A stretch of DNA of 39,019 nucleotides, from positions 1-39,019 of the IMG/VR virus record IMGVR_UViG_3300046000_009272. The stretch is one strand, 5' to 3'. This DNA is from a virus. Shown in pieces: positions 15,126 through 22,553 of this stretch; the first letter of the stretch is position 1; each line of letters starts with the position of its first letter. The position numbers and the translations under genes were made by a program. The notes beneath the pieces were generated by a model that saw only the letters and a list, made by a program, of their open reading frames with translations, searched no databases and was not told the origin of the DNA.

Positions 15126-16475
15126 TTAAGCGAACTTCATGACCTTGATGGCCTCGAAGTTGCGAATGCCACCCCCAACGCGGCGGCGGAAGTTGAACTT
15201 CGTGGTGCCTTTGGTGGTGATGTTGTCGCGGATCAGGGCGATTCCCTTGCGGTCTACGATCCGGTAGGCACGCTGGAAATTGGCGTACGCGATCGACAGG
15301 CTGTTAGCCGCCAGTACCGGCATGTTGTCGTCAATCTCGACCGGGGCACCCAACACGAAGCCGGTGAACTTTCCGGTTGGGTCTGGGTTGAACAGGTAAA
15401 AATTGCCGCTGCCATCCTTGATCTTGCGGACCTCAGCCAGCGTGGTGTCTGCCATCAACAGCGTGGCGCCGTTGCGGTAGGTGGCACGCAGGGAGTGCAG
15501 CAGGTCAATGATCTTGTCGCTGGGATTGGAGGCAGCAAAGGCGCCCGCTGCGCCGGAGGCGAGGTAGCCGACCTTGCCCCATACATAGTTGGCATTGGCC
15601 ACCATGTCATAGGATAGGATTCCGCGCGGTTTTTTGATGCCGTTGCCATTGATGAAGGCGACGCCCTCACCTTCACCGAAACCAATTCCCGCCTCACTGG
15701 TGATGTCCGATACCACATCAAAGTCGGCGTCATCCAGCGCGCTGTTATAGGCCCAGGGCTCAACTTCCATCTCGTTAGCAACGATTTCGAGCTGTGCATA
15801 TTTGGGGTTGGTGGTTTCGCCGCCGGCCTCGGCCTCGCCTACCCAACGGGCCGCTGTGCCGCTGGTTTTAACGCGGAATTCAAGGCTCGCTTTGCCAATG
15901 GTACGGACATCTGCCAGGCCGCGCATAGCCGAGACGGTAATAGCCACGCGGTCAATTTCAGCCACCATTTCTTCATCGATCAGGAAACCGCCGTCCACAT
16001 CGCTACCCATCTGGAAGGCTTTGCGCTCCAGGTTCGCCAGGCCGTTGGCATCGCCTTTGCGCAGAAAGCTGCGGAAGGCTTGCTTATGCTCTTCTTTTTC
16101 TGGAGCCAATGCACTCTTACCTTCAGCTGGGCGGTTGGATTTTTTGGCAATATCCCCGATTTGCTTTCCGAGTTCGGTCAGGTCGTCGTTGATTTTGTCA
16201 ACTTTGGCAACAACATCAGAGGGCGCGTAGCCTTTGCCTTCGATGGACTTAAGGCGATCATCGTTGGCCTTTTTAAATTCCTCAAAGGCCACACCCTGCT
16301 TTTTGAGCAGGTCGGTCAGTCCTTCCATACCCACTTCGCCAATAGCCAGCGGCATGAAGCTGAGCGCGGCCAGCGCTTCTGGGGGGATAACGGGATGGCC
16401 CATCAGGGCGAAGACTGCGGCAATGGCTAGGCCGACCAGCAGAAGGAGGCGGGGGTGTTTCATCATAGATTTCAT
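15126..16475 (-). CDS. HK97-fold major capsid protein
   Basis: The 449-residue protein has a charged, helical delta-domain (about 50-135, EGLTDLLKKQGVAFEEFKKAN onwards). The mature part starts near the FQMGSDVDGGFLIDEEM segment (about 155), with the N-arm, E-loop and A-domain order of HK97-fold capsids. The delta region is normally removed by the protease encoded upstream. Oddly, residues 1-49 form an extra N-terminal piece with a strong hydrophobic stretch (RLLLLVGLAIAAVFALMG). A GGAG ribosome site seven bases before the ATG at 16475 supports this long start; the usual start would be Met50. It is two bases after the protease stop. Confidence 0.93.
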   Translation of the reverse strand: MKSMMKHPRLLLLVGLAIAAVFALMGHPVIPPEALAALSFMPLAIGEVGMEGLTDLLKKQGVAFEEFKKANDDRLKSIEGKGYAPSDVVAKVDKINDDLTELGKQIGDIAKKSNRPAEGKSALAPEKEEHKQAFRSFLRKGDANGLANLERKAFQMGSDVDGGFLIDEEMVAEIDRVAITVSAMRGLADVRTIGKASLEFRVKTSGTAARWVGEAEAGGETTNPKYAQLEIVANEMEVEPWAYNSALDDADFDVVSDITSEAGIGFGEGEGVAFINGNGIKKPRGILSYDMVANANYVWGKVGYLASGAAGAFAASNPSDKIIDLLHSLRATYRNGATLLMADTTLAEVRKIKDGSGNFYLFNPDPTGKFTGFVLGAPVEIDDNMPVLAANSLSIAYANFQRAYRIVDRKGIALIRDNITTKGTTKFNFRRRVGGGIRNFEAIKVMKFA

Positions 16476-16477
16476 AT

Positions 16478-17173
16478 TCAGACTCCAGGGGTTGAAATGG
16501 TTTGGGTATTTCGGAGAATCAACTCCGCCAGTTCGCTGTAGTCCTCAACATCTCGTTGAGGTATCGCGGTGAAGCCTTTGGCCAGAATGGCCTTGGCTTC
16601 GTTACGAGAAAACCCAGCATCACGCAGGGCTTTCTCGGCTTCACGGATGGACCGGTCGGACTTGACCGAATCCACCCGCGCTTTTCCGTTGGCAGGAAAG
16701 GTGACGGGAGATATTTCTGCCACATCAATGCGCTTGAGGCGACGACGTGGATCGTCCGGCTTGCTGCGCGGCTCCCATTCTTTGGCGATGTACCCGATGG
16801 ACAGTCCGTCCAGCGCCGGGCGTGGACTCATCTTGAGCAGGCCATAGACTTCACGGCCGCGCGGGGTATCGGCCAGCTTGCCAGCGACTTTGAGGCCCTT
16901 GCCGTCTTCAGCGAGACTGGTCCAGATGCCGATGGGCGTCATGTCCTCAGCAGTCAACCCCATGCCGCCGTGCTGCAGCAGCATGGCCGGCCAATTTTGC
17001 TTACCAGACTGGACGTCGGACAGAAAGCCGGAAAAAGCGCCGGGGTCAATGATGTCGCCGTAAGAGTCGACATTGCCAAAAATCGCGCCATAGCCTTCGA
17101 AGCTCATCGCATCGACGCCTGCATCGGGCGGGGCAAGCTTGAGCTCGATCAGGCCGCAGTTGAGGTGTTCCAT
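16478..17173 (-). CDS. HK97-type prohead protease
   Basis: The 231-residue protein starts at MEHLNCGLIELKL, just after the portal stop. It shows the U35 serine protease features: EGYGAIFGNVDSYGDII near residue 28, the catalytic-His region LLQHGG near 67 and the catalytic-Ser region LDGLSIGY near 122. A charged C-terminal tail (KSDRSIREAEKALRDAGFS) is typical. It cleaves the capsid delta-domain during head maturation. An in-frame start 28 codons earlier lies inside the portal gene and is unlikely. Confidence 0.9.
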   Translation of the reverse strand: MEHLNCGLIELKLAPPDAGVDAMSFEGYGAIFGNVDSYGDIIDPGAFSGFLSDVQSGKQNWPAMLLQHGGMGLTAEDMTPIGIWTSLAEDGKGLKVAGKLADTPRGREVYGLLKMSPRPALDGLSIGYIAKEWEPRSKPDDPRRRLKRIDVAEISPVTFPANGKARVDSVKSDRSIREAEKALRDAGFSRNEAKAILAKGFTAIPQRDVEDYSELAELILRNTQTISTPGV

Positions 17174-17177
17174 ATTT

Positions 17178-18413
17178 TTAGTTACCTGGTGTTGGGTCAG
17201 TAGGCTTGGGGGTTGTCCCCACGTTGGTAGGCTCGCGCAGGGTTGCGGCTGTGCCACCCAGTGGGTTGAGTTCGTCCAGCTCGCGCACTTCGTCTTGCGT
17301 CATCCAGGCTGGACTGCCACCAGAGCCCAGGGCTTTGCCGAAATACTCGGCCCGGTCTTTGTGGGCCCCACGCATCAGGGCTGCTGGCACGAACTTGAAA
17401 TACAGGCCCTGGCTACGCTCTTTTTCAGTCAGCAGGTTGGCATCGGCCGATTGCTCCAGGCGGGCATACCACGGCCCCATGGTGTGGACCACATGCGCAA
17501 GAAACATTTGTTCTGCGCTGGCGAAAGTGGCGGCTTTATCGGAGTGACCAACCATGATGGGCAGAACACGGGCGAAGCGACAGACCTCTTCAATCTGGAA
17601 TCGACGCTGCTCGATGAGCTGGGCCTGGTCGTTTTGCTGCGCCATGGGCGACCACTTGAGACCGCCCCACAAGATGGCTGTTTTGAAGGCGTTGGCCGGG
17701 CCGCCTTGGGTCTCCTCCCAACTTTCACGCAAGGCCTTCTTCTGTTCAGGATTGACCGCACTGTCTGTGGACAGGACACCGCCGACACGTGCACCGTTGC
17801 TAAACATGCGGGCGCTATGCTCTTCCGTGGCCAGCGCCAGGCCGAGGGCTTCACGCGCAAGGGTGATTGCATTGAGCCCTTCCCATCCGCTCCAACTGGG
17901 CCCCCGGATATGCCACATATCTTCGGCGGGGATCTCGATTTGCCGACCGTCTACTGTGGACACAAAATAGGCCGAGACCCAGCCTTGTCGCTTGACGGTG
18001 ACCATGTTCGGCTCATAAGCCAGCAGCTCGACAATCTTGCCGCCGACACGGTTGACCCAGATGTAGGCATTGAAACAAAACACCAGGTGCAGCGCAATTT
18101 GCTCACGGAATTCGAAACTGGTTTGCCAGTCGTTGGGTTTTGTCGCCAGCAGGCTGTAGAGACCATGGTCCGTCGCCGGGTTTTTTCCCCCGCCAGGGTT
18201 GTCTTGGTACAGCTTGAATGGCACCTGTGCCAAGCCATCCGCAATGACGCGGGCGCAGGCGAAGGCGGTCGTGATCTGCAGAGCGGTTTTCCAATTAACC
18301 TTCGCGCCACTCTTGCTTGTCCCTTGGCCCAATAGGTTAGACAGGATTTCCCGTGGGCCGATAGCCTTGCGTTGTCCTTCGCCGCCGCCGATGTTGAAAC
18401 CAAATATTTTCAC
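17178..18413 (-). CDS. Portal protein
   Basis: The 411-residue protein is an HK97 gp3-like portal (phage_portal family): VNWKTALQITTAFACARVIADGLAQVPF near residues 39-66, a helix-turn with EFREQIALHLV, WHIRGPSWSGWEGLN near 166 and a C-terminal QMFLAHVVHTMGPWYARLEQ helix. Twelve copies form the DNA gate of the head and bind terminase. Its ATG overlaps the terminase stop as ATGA. Confidence 0.93.
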   Translation of the reverse strand: MKIFGFNIGGGEGQRKAIGPREILSNLLGQGTSKSGAKVNWKTALQITTAFACARVIADGLAQVPFKLYQDNPGGGKNPATDHGLYSLLATKPNDWQTSFEFREQIALHLVFCFNAYIWVNRVGGKIVELLAYEPNMVTVKRQGWVSAYFVSTVDGRQIEIPAEDMWHIRGPSWSGWEGLNAITLAREALGLALATEEHSARMFSNGARVGGVLSTDSAVNPEQKKALRESWEETQGGPANAFKTAILWGGLKWSPMAQQNDQAQLIEQRRFQIEEVCRFARVLPIMVGHSDKAATFASAEQMFLAHVVHTMGPWYARLEQSADANLLTEKERSQGLYFKFVPAALMRGAHKDRAEYFGKALGSGGSPAWMTQDEVRELDELNPLGGTAATLREPTNVGTTPKPTDPTPGN

Positions 18414-20080
18414 CAGACGTCCACTCCTATTTCGTTTTCTTTGGGGGATTGCGCCATCGCCCGGCCCAGTGCCATCAGCATGGCCATGGGGCCGTCGATC
18501 TTGTTTTCGGGTCGCTCTTTGGTGGGGGATCGCAGCTCGTTGAACTTGCTGACCTTGACCACCAGGTTGCTCACCATCCAGGTCATGACGGGGTTGCCGT
18601 CAAACTTCAGTTTCTTTTCCAGCACCAGGTTCTCCACCTGGATCAATGGCGGCGTGAAAAACATGGCGCGCTGTGCGATTTCGACCAGCGGCAGGCCTTC
18701 TTCGATCAGCTTGCCGGCGAAATACATGCTTAAGGCCGGGTCAAAGGCGATTTCCTGCACATCAAAAATCTTGCAGTAGCGCCGCATGTCTTCGGCCAAC
18801 ACGTCAAAGTCGGTGATATCGCCATCGGTGACGATCACATGCCCTGCCCTTGCCCAGCCGCTGAGGTGTGCGTTGCCGCTCTCCTGCACAGCCAGCTCAT
18901 TCAAGTACAGACGTGTGCACACGTGCCATTCATCGCCGCGCTGAAATACCAGACAAAGCGCGGCAAAGTCTTTTTTCTGGGCCAGATCGAGGCCCATCCA
19001 GCAACGTTCACCAGCAAAGTCGCCCAGGCTCATGCCCGGAACTGCGCACTTGGCCCAGGCCACCATGTCCATCCAGGCGCTCTCACCGTTCACCCACACA
19101 TTGAGCCGCTTGGTGAAGAAGTTATTGCGCGAGCTTTCAGAGTTTTCAGCGTTTCGGCTGGCGGCTTCCATGTCATCGCGAAGCACCGACACCAGCCAGT
19201 TGGGGTTTGCCTTGGCCCAGCTGGATTCGACAAATGGGTTGTCGCCGTCGTCTATCGTGAAGATGATCCCAAAAGTGCTGTGGTCGTCGATGACTCGCTC
19301 AAGCACTTTTGTGGTGTAGGTGCGTCGTTCGTAGCAAATGCCGCTCAGATCAGTGCCAGCGGTGGTGATATTCCACAGCAGGGACTGCTCACGGGCGCCC
19401 CGCGCAGTGTCGATCACGTCATAAACAGCCCGGGTCTTGTGGGCATGCAGCTCATCGAGCACGGCGAAGTGAACATTCAACCCGTCCAACGTACTACCTT
19501 CCGCTGCCAGCGGCTTGAAACTGCTGGCAGTGCGGGCCACAGTGATGCTGTGCTGTTGGATGACCAGGCCTAGATAGGTGCGCATGTCAGGCGTGCGGTC
19601 GGCCATTTGCTTGGCATCGTCAAACACGATGCGGGCCTGATCTTTGGTGGTGGCCGCGCTGTAGATTTCAGCGCCGGGCTCACCGTCTGCGGTCAACATG
19701 AACAGGGCCACGCCGCTGGACAATGTTGACTTCGCGTTCTTGCGAGGAATCTCCAGGTACACGTCGCGGAAGCGGCGCAGGCCAGTGTCGCGGTGCACCC
19801 ATCCAAAAACCGTGGTCAGAATGAACGACTGCCAAGGCCCCAACTCAATCAACCGGCGATCACGCGCCCATTTGCCTTTGATATGCGGCAGCAGCTCAAT
19901 GAATTCACAGGGCCGCACAGCCCTGGCGCCATCAAATACCCACGGCCAGTCGTCTGATACCTCACGCTCTAAGTCATCTACCTGACGCTGCACCGCGAGG
20001 ATGGTCCATTTGCAGGACGGAATTTCGCCCGACAGCACGCCGCGCATGTAGTTATGCGCTTGATCGATGTGGTTTGTCAC
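18410..20080 (-). CDS. Terminase large subunit
   Basis: The 556-residue ATPase-nuclease packages DNA into the prohead. The Walker A region is PRKNAKST (about 112-119), Walker B is HFAVLDE (204-210) and the C-terminal nuclease begins at GLDLAQKKDFAAL with an expected metal-binding Asp. The signature GPWQSFI near 81-87 and the overall pattern match the HK97 / phage terminase_1 family. It overlaps the small subunit gene by four bases. Confidence 0.95.
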   Translation of the reverse strand: MTNHIDQAHNYMRGVLSGEIPSCKWTILAVQRQVDDLEREVSDDWPWVFDGARAVRPCEFIELLPHIKGKWARDRRLIELGPWQSFILTTVFGWVHRDTGLRRFRDVYLEIPRKNAKSTLSSGVALFMLTADGEPGAEIYSAATTKDQARIVFDDAKQMADRTPDMRTYLGLVIQQHSITVARTASSFKPLAAEGSTLDGLNVHFAVLDELHAHKTRAVYDVIDTARGAREQSLLWNITTAGTDLSGICYERRTYTTKVLERVIDDHSTFGIIFTIDDGDNPFVESSWAKANPNWLVSVLRDDMEAASRNAENSESSRNNFFTKRLNVWVNGESAWMDMVAWAKCAVPGMSLGDFAGERCWMGLDLAQKKDFAALCLVFQRGDEWHVCTRLYLNELAVQESGNAHLSGWARAGHVIVTDGDITDFDVLAEDMRRYCKIFDVQEIAFDPALSMYFAGKLIEEGLPLVEIAQRAMFFTPPLIQVENLVLEKKLKFDGNPVMTWMVSNLVVKVSKFNELRSPTKERPENKIDGPMAMLMALGRAMAQSPKENEIGVDVW

Positions 20081-20640
20081 GGAACCAGAGAGAACTTTGC
20101 GAAGCCGCTGGCGGCATTCTGATTGGGTGCTGGGTCAATGCCAGGCAATGACGCCTGCACGTAATTGGATGGCTGCACCCGTGCACGCGCTGACGGGCTC
20201 AAACCAAAGTGCGCCAGATGGCGGTGCACTTGCAGACGGTGGCCAGCTATCAGATTCACGATAACGCTCTGTTGCTCGTAGCCGCTGGGGGTTACAACCC
20301 GACTGGCAGCAAAAACCGCATCGGGGTAATTCATACCCTCATTGACGTGGCCCTGCACCTTGCCATTGAATGCCATCTCCAGCTCGGACAAGCGGCCAAC
20401 TGCCTGACAGTACAGCGACAAAGCAGCACGATCCAGGCCGCTGATCAAGCCCAGCTCCTCCAGAAGCGGAGCGATCCGCTTCCATTCCTTTTTTGCTTCC
20501 TGCCCCAGGTGCTTGGGCGGCGACGGAATTTCAATACGCGGATTTACCCCATCAGACAGATTCAGCGCCCGCTTGCCGGGGTTTCCCTCCAGCAATTTGA
20601 GCGCGACAGGCTTCGGCAGTGGCCCGCGAGTCCCGGTCAT
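20077..20640 (-). CDS. Terminase small subunit, P27 type
   Basis: The 187-residue protein opens MTGTRGPLPKPVALKLLEGN PGKR, the P27-family start, and carries the helical LGQEAKKEWKRIAPLLEELG and DRAALSLYCQAVGRLSELE segments that bind phage DNA near cos. It recruits the large subunit to the packaging site. The 143 bases upstream, up to the HNH gene, are the likely cos region. Confidence 0.92.
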   Translation of the reverse strand: MTGTRGPLPKPVALKLLEGNPGKRALNLSDGVNPRIEIPSPPKHLGQEAKKEWKRIAPLLEELGLISGLDRAALSLYCQAVGRLSELEMAFNGKVQGHVNEGMNYPDAVFAASRVVTPSGYEQQSVIVNLIAGHRLQVHRHLAHFGLSPSARARVQPSNYVQASLPGIDPAPNQNAASGFAKFSLVP

Positions 20641-20783
20641 GGTGATAAATCCTTACAAATATTTAGTGTTTTGGTATCGCTACCAGATCGGGCGGGGTAC
20701 CCCCCCTCCCATTACTTGCGCACGTGAAAAAAGTGGGAAGCGGTCGGTTTCCAGTTGGAGGCTTCCAGACTTTTCATCCCCCC
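20641..20783. promoter_or_regulatory. Candidate cos region between HNH and terminase genes
   Basis: This non-coding stretch has a G+C-rich core (CGGGCGGGGTACCCCCCCTC near 20690-20710) and A+T-rich flanks. In HK97-like phages cos lies between the HNH nuclease and terS. The placement is inference; the cut site cannot be read from sequence alone. Confidence 0.4.
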
Positions 20784-21140
20784 CTACCACCTTGCCCTGT
20801 GCTGGCCTCGCACTCGCTCGGCCTTGCTCTTTATGTCATGGCACTCCAGGCACAAGCCCTGCTCATTGCTTTCATCGTCAGCGCCACCCTCTTCGAGTGG
20901 CACGATGTGATCGCGTTGTGTGGCCAGCGTGACGCGTCCAAGGCGTTTGCATTCAGCACACAAAGGGGCGCGAGTAAACAACGATGCACGCATCGCTTGC
21001 AGCCTCCTACCCGTCACACGCTTGGTTGCGTTGGCAGACTTGGCCCATACCTGTTGGGGATGCTTGGGGCAACGGCTAGTGCCGTCTCGTACCAGGACAC
21101 CACAACCAGGGTGATTGCAGGGCTTTGGGGCGGACCTCAT
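20784..21140 (-). CDS. HNH endonuclease of the packaging module
   Basis: The 118-residue protein has a CxxC-type N-terminus (CNHPGCGVLV), a basic middle and the HNH core: LCAECKRLG, DHIVPLEEGG, then EQGLCLECHDIKSK. Paired cysteines bind a structural zinc and His-Asn-His bind the catalytic metal. In HK97 and relatives such an enzyme next to terS is needed with the terminase for specific cos cutting. It is the first protein gene of the late unit, just after the tRNA. Confidence 0.9.
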   Translation of the reverse strand: MRSAPKPCNHPGCGVLVRDGTSRCPKHPQQVWAKSANATKRVTGRRLQAMRASLFTRAPLCAECKRLGRVTLATQRDHIVPLEEGGADDESNEQGLCLECHDIKSKAERVRGQHRARW

Positions 21141-21211
21141 AGGGGCAGGGTCAGTTCAGAATGGTTAGAAGGCCGTGGCCATCAGGGTGTGGTGTTGAAC
21201 TGCCCTGCTGT

Positions 21212-21287
21212 TGGTTGCACCGGCAGGACTTGAACCTGCGACCTCTGGCTTATGAGGCCAGCGAGCTACCAGCTGCTCCACGGTACG
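21212..21287 (-). tRNA. Phage-encoded initiator-type tRNA-fMet(CAU)
   Basis: A 76-base cloverleaf: acceptor CGTACCG with CGGTGCA, D stem GAGC/GCTC, anticodon stem CTGGC/GCCAG with loop CTCATAA, T stem GCAGG/CCTGC with loop TTCAAGT, and an encoded CCA. The first pair is C1 with A72, unpaired, which is the mark of bacterial initiator tRNA. The A11-T24 D-stem pair also fits an initiator. The third anticodon-stem pair is C-G instead of the usual G-C. It lies between a terminator and the HNH gene on the late strand. Confidence 0.9.
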
Positions 21288-21382
21288 TCGATATTGATAA
21301 GGCTGACTGCTGCTGTTAGGGGTTTGCCAGACCCTTGGTGTGCGGAACTCTATGCGCCGCGTACCCTGCACTGGTAAAAGAA

Positions 21383-21414
21383 AAACCCCTGCAAGTAGTG
21401 GCCTGCAGGGGTTT
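21383..21414 (-). terminator. Strong terminator between Q-like gene and late operon
   Basis: An 11-bp perfect stem (AAACCCCTGCA with TGCAGGGGTTT), a 10-base loop and, on the minus strand, a T-rich tail form a typical intrinsic terminator. It follows the Q-like gene and precedes the tRNA and packaging genes, so it may be the stop that a late antiterminator must overcome. Confidence 0.85.
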
Positions 21415-21479
21415 GGGAGCAATTGAATTCCGGGTGGTGACAGGAACTCCACAGCTTGCCTGAAATGTACACATAAAGT

Positions 21480-21872
21480 CTATGTTGTAAAACTCCTTTT
21501 TTTCTTGGCCTCAGCGTGATCAGCGAACCACGCGGACAGCGCGTGGTCTGCCTGGTCAAGGTTTGCTTTGATGGTGGACTCAGCGCGGGACATGTGGCGG
21601 GCGGTCTCACGCACGCCAATGCCACCGATATAGATGCACTGCAGTGTGGTGTACAGATGCATGCGGCCATCGCGCAAGGACTCCACCGCTGTATTGGTCA
21701 ACCCGGCATCAATGTCATCGACGGTATTGCTGATGTCGATCTCGCGGGAGTTGTCCACCACTTCGTGGAGCAGCACGGACTGGGTGGCATAGCCCAGCCC
21801 ACCACGGCTTTCCTTGTCCTTCCACAACGCCCAGTTCTCCAGGCGGTGTTTGATCCAATCAATGCGTGCCAT
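21480..21872 (-). CDS. Q-like late transcription regulator
   Basis: The 130-residue protein begins MARIDWIKHRLENWALWKDK and ends with a helix-turn-helix-like part (YIGGIGVRETARHMSRAEST, then IKANLDQADHALSAWF). This layout, with a tryptophan-containing N-terminal helix and a C-terminal sigma-region-4-like HTH, matches phage Q antiterminator relatives. It is the last gene of the early leftward unit, just before a strong terminator and the late operon, the normal place for Q. An upstream in-frame start would overlap the preceding gene by more; Met at 21872 fits the family start. The specific family is a moderate call. Confidence 0.68.
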   Translation of the reverse strand: MARIDWIKHRLENWALWKDKESRGGLGYATQSVLLHEVVDNSREIDISNTVDDIDAGLTNTAVESLRDGRMHLYTTLQCIYIGGIGVRETARHMSRAESTIKANLDQADHALSAWFADHAEAKKKRSFTT

Positions 21873-22179
21873 TGGCGGCCCCTTGTGGTGGTATTGCAGT
21901 CTCGGCCCAAATGCAGACGTATGTACAACCAAACGTCACCATGTACTGGGCTACATCACGGGCGATCTCGGTCATGGTGAATGGCGACCCCACTACCCTG
22001 CCCTGCTCCATCGCGTAGAAACAATTGGCCTCACCACGCAGGCCACGGCGGACCAGGACATAAGCATCGTTGCCGATCACATCGGCCTTGGCTTTGATGC
22101 TTTTGTAGGTCTCAGGCATGAACCGTTTGATCTCCTCGATCTTGGCTCCGACGTCTATCTTTGCTGTCCTAGTGTCCAT
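21859..22179 (-). CDS. Early phage hypothetical protein
   Basis: The 106-residue protein (MDTRTAKIDVGAKIEEIKRF MPETYKSI...) has a helical N-terminus and a strand-rich C-terminus (EIARDVAQYMVTFGCTYVCI). A TTG nine bases upstream would add three residues, but AAAGG is well placed for ATG at 22179. It overlaps the Q-like start by 14 bases, so the two are probably coupled. I do not recognise a family; such proteins before Q are common in phages of Burkholderiales. Confidence 0.65.
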   Translation of the reverse strand: MDTRTAKIDVGAKIEEIKRFMPETYKSIKAKADVIGNDAYVLVRRGLRGEANCFYAMEQGRVVGSPFTMTEIARDVAQYMVTFGCTYVCIWAETAIPPQGAANGTH

Positions 22180-22549
22180 ACTGTCCAACCTTTTCTATAG
22201 AGTAAATAAGTGAAGCGGGTGAGCACGCGAGCGCGGGCGTGGGTGGGTGTCTGCCTGTGCCTGCCCGCCTTGGAATAAGGCGCTGGGCAGATACTTGAAA
22301 CACAGTGGGCAATGCAGCAGCTTCAACCCCCAAAAGATGGGAATAAGGGCTGCTGGTGGTCTCTATGCAAACCACTGGCCACCATGGACACTTGGACACT
22401 TTCAGGTCATGGGGCTATGCGATGACTTCCCCGCAACCGCACCGCAATGGGGGCGCAGCGCACCTCCCAGCCCTTCGGGCGCACTACTGCCAATCTTGCG
22501 TCTGGTAGTGCTTGCAGCACGGCGCGTTTGTTGCGCCATGACCTGTTGG
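22180..22549. other. Region between VapE-like gene and Q-side genes
   Basis: Apart from the short coupled frame 22407-22553 no gene is convincing. The right part on the minus strand is rich in C and T with repeated GTGTCCA motifs (near 22383-22400 and again near 22170). It may carry a promoter for the Q-side genes, but no clear -35/-10 pair could be placed. Confidence 0.4.
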
Positions 22550-22553
22550 TCAA
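22407..22553 (-). CDS. Possible small coupled protein (48 aa)
   Basis: A TTG start overlaps the stop of the VapE-like gene (TTGA), and the frame gives a natural-looking basic protein (MTNRSWRNKRAVLQALPDAR, then RPKGWEVRC). The GWEV strand and mixed charge look coding, and the coupling is typical of this phage. There is no ribosome site of its own. Function is unknown. Confidence 0.4.
   Translation of the reverse strand: MTNRSWRNKRAVLQALPDARLAVVRPKGWEVRCAPIAVRLRGSHRIAP

Noticed and set aside
21165-21452. Minus-strand ORF over the tRNA
   Set aside because: The reading AGSSPAGAT is typical of translated tRNA 3' ends; the tRNA explains the sequence.
22169-22399. Minus-strand ORF of 76 codons before the Q-side genes
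   Set aside because: No ribosome site, composition is not protein-like, and it overlaps the start of the 22179 gene without coupling.
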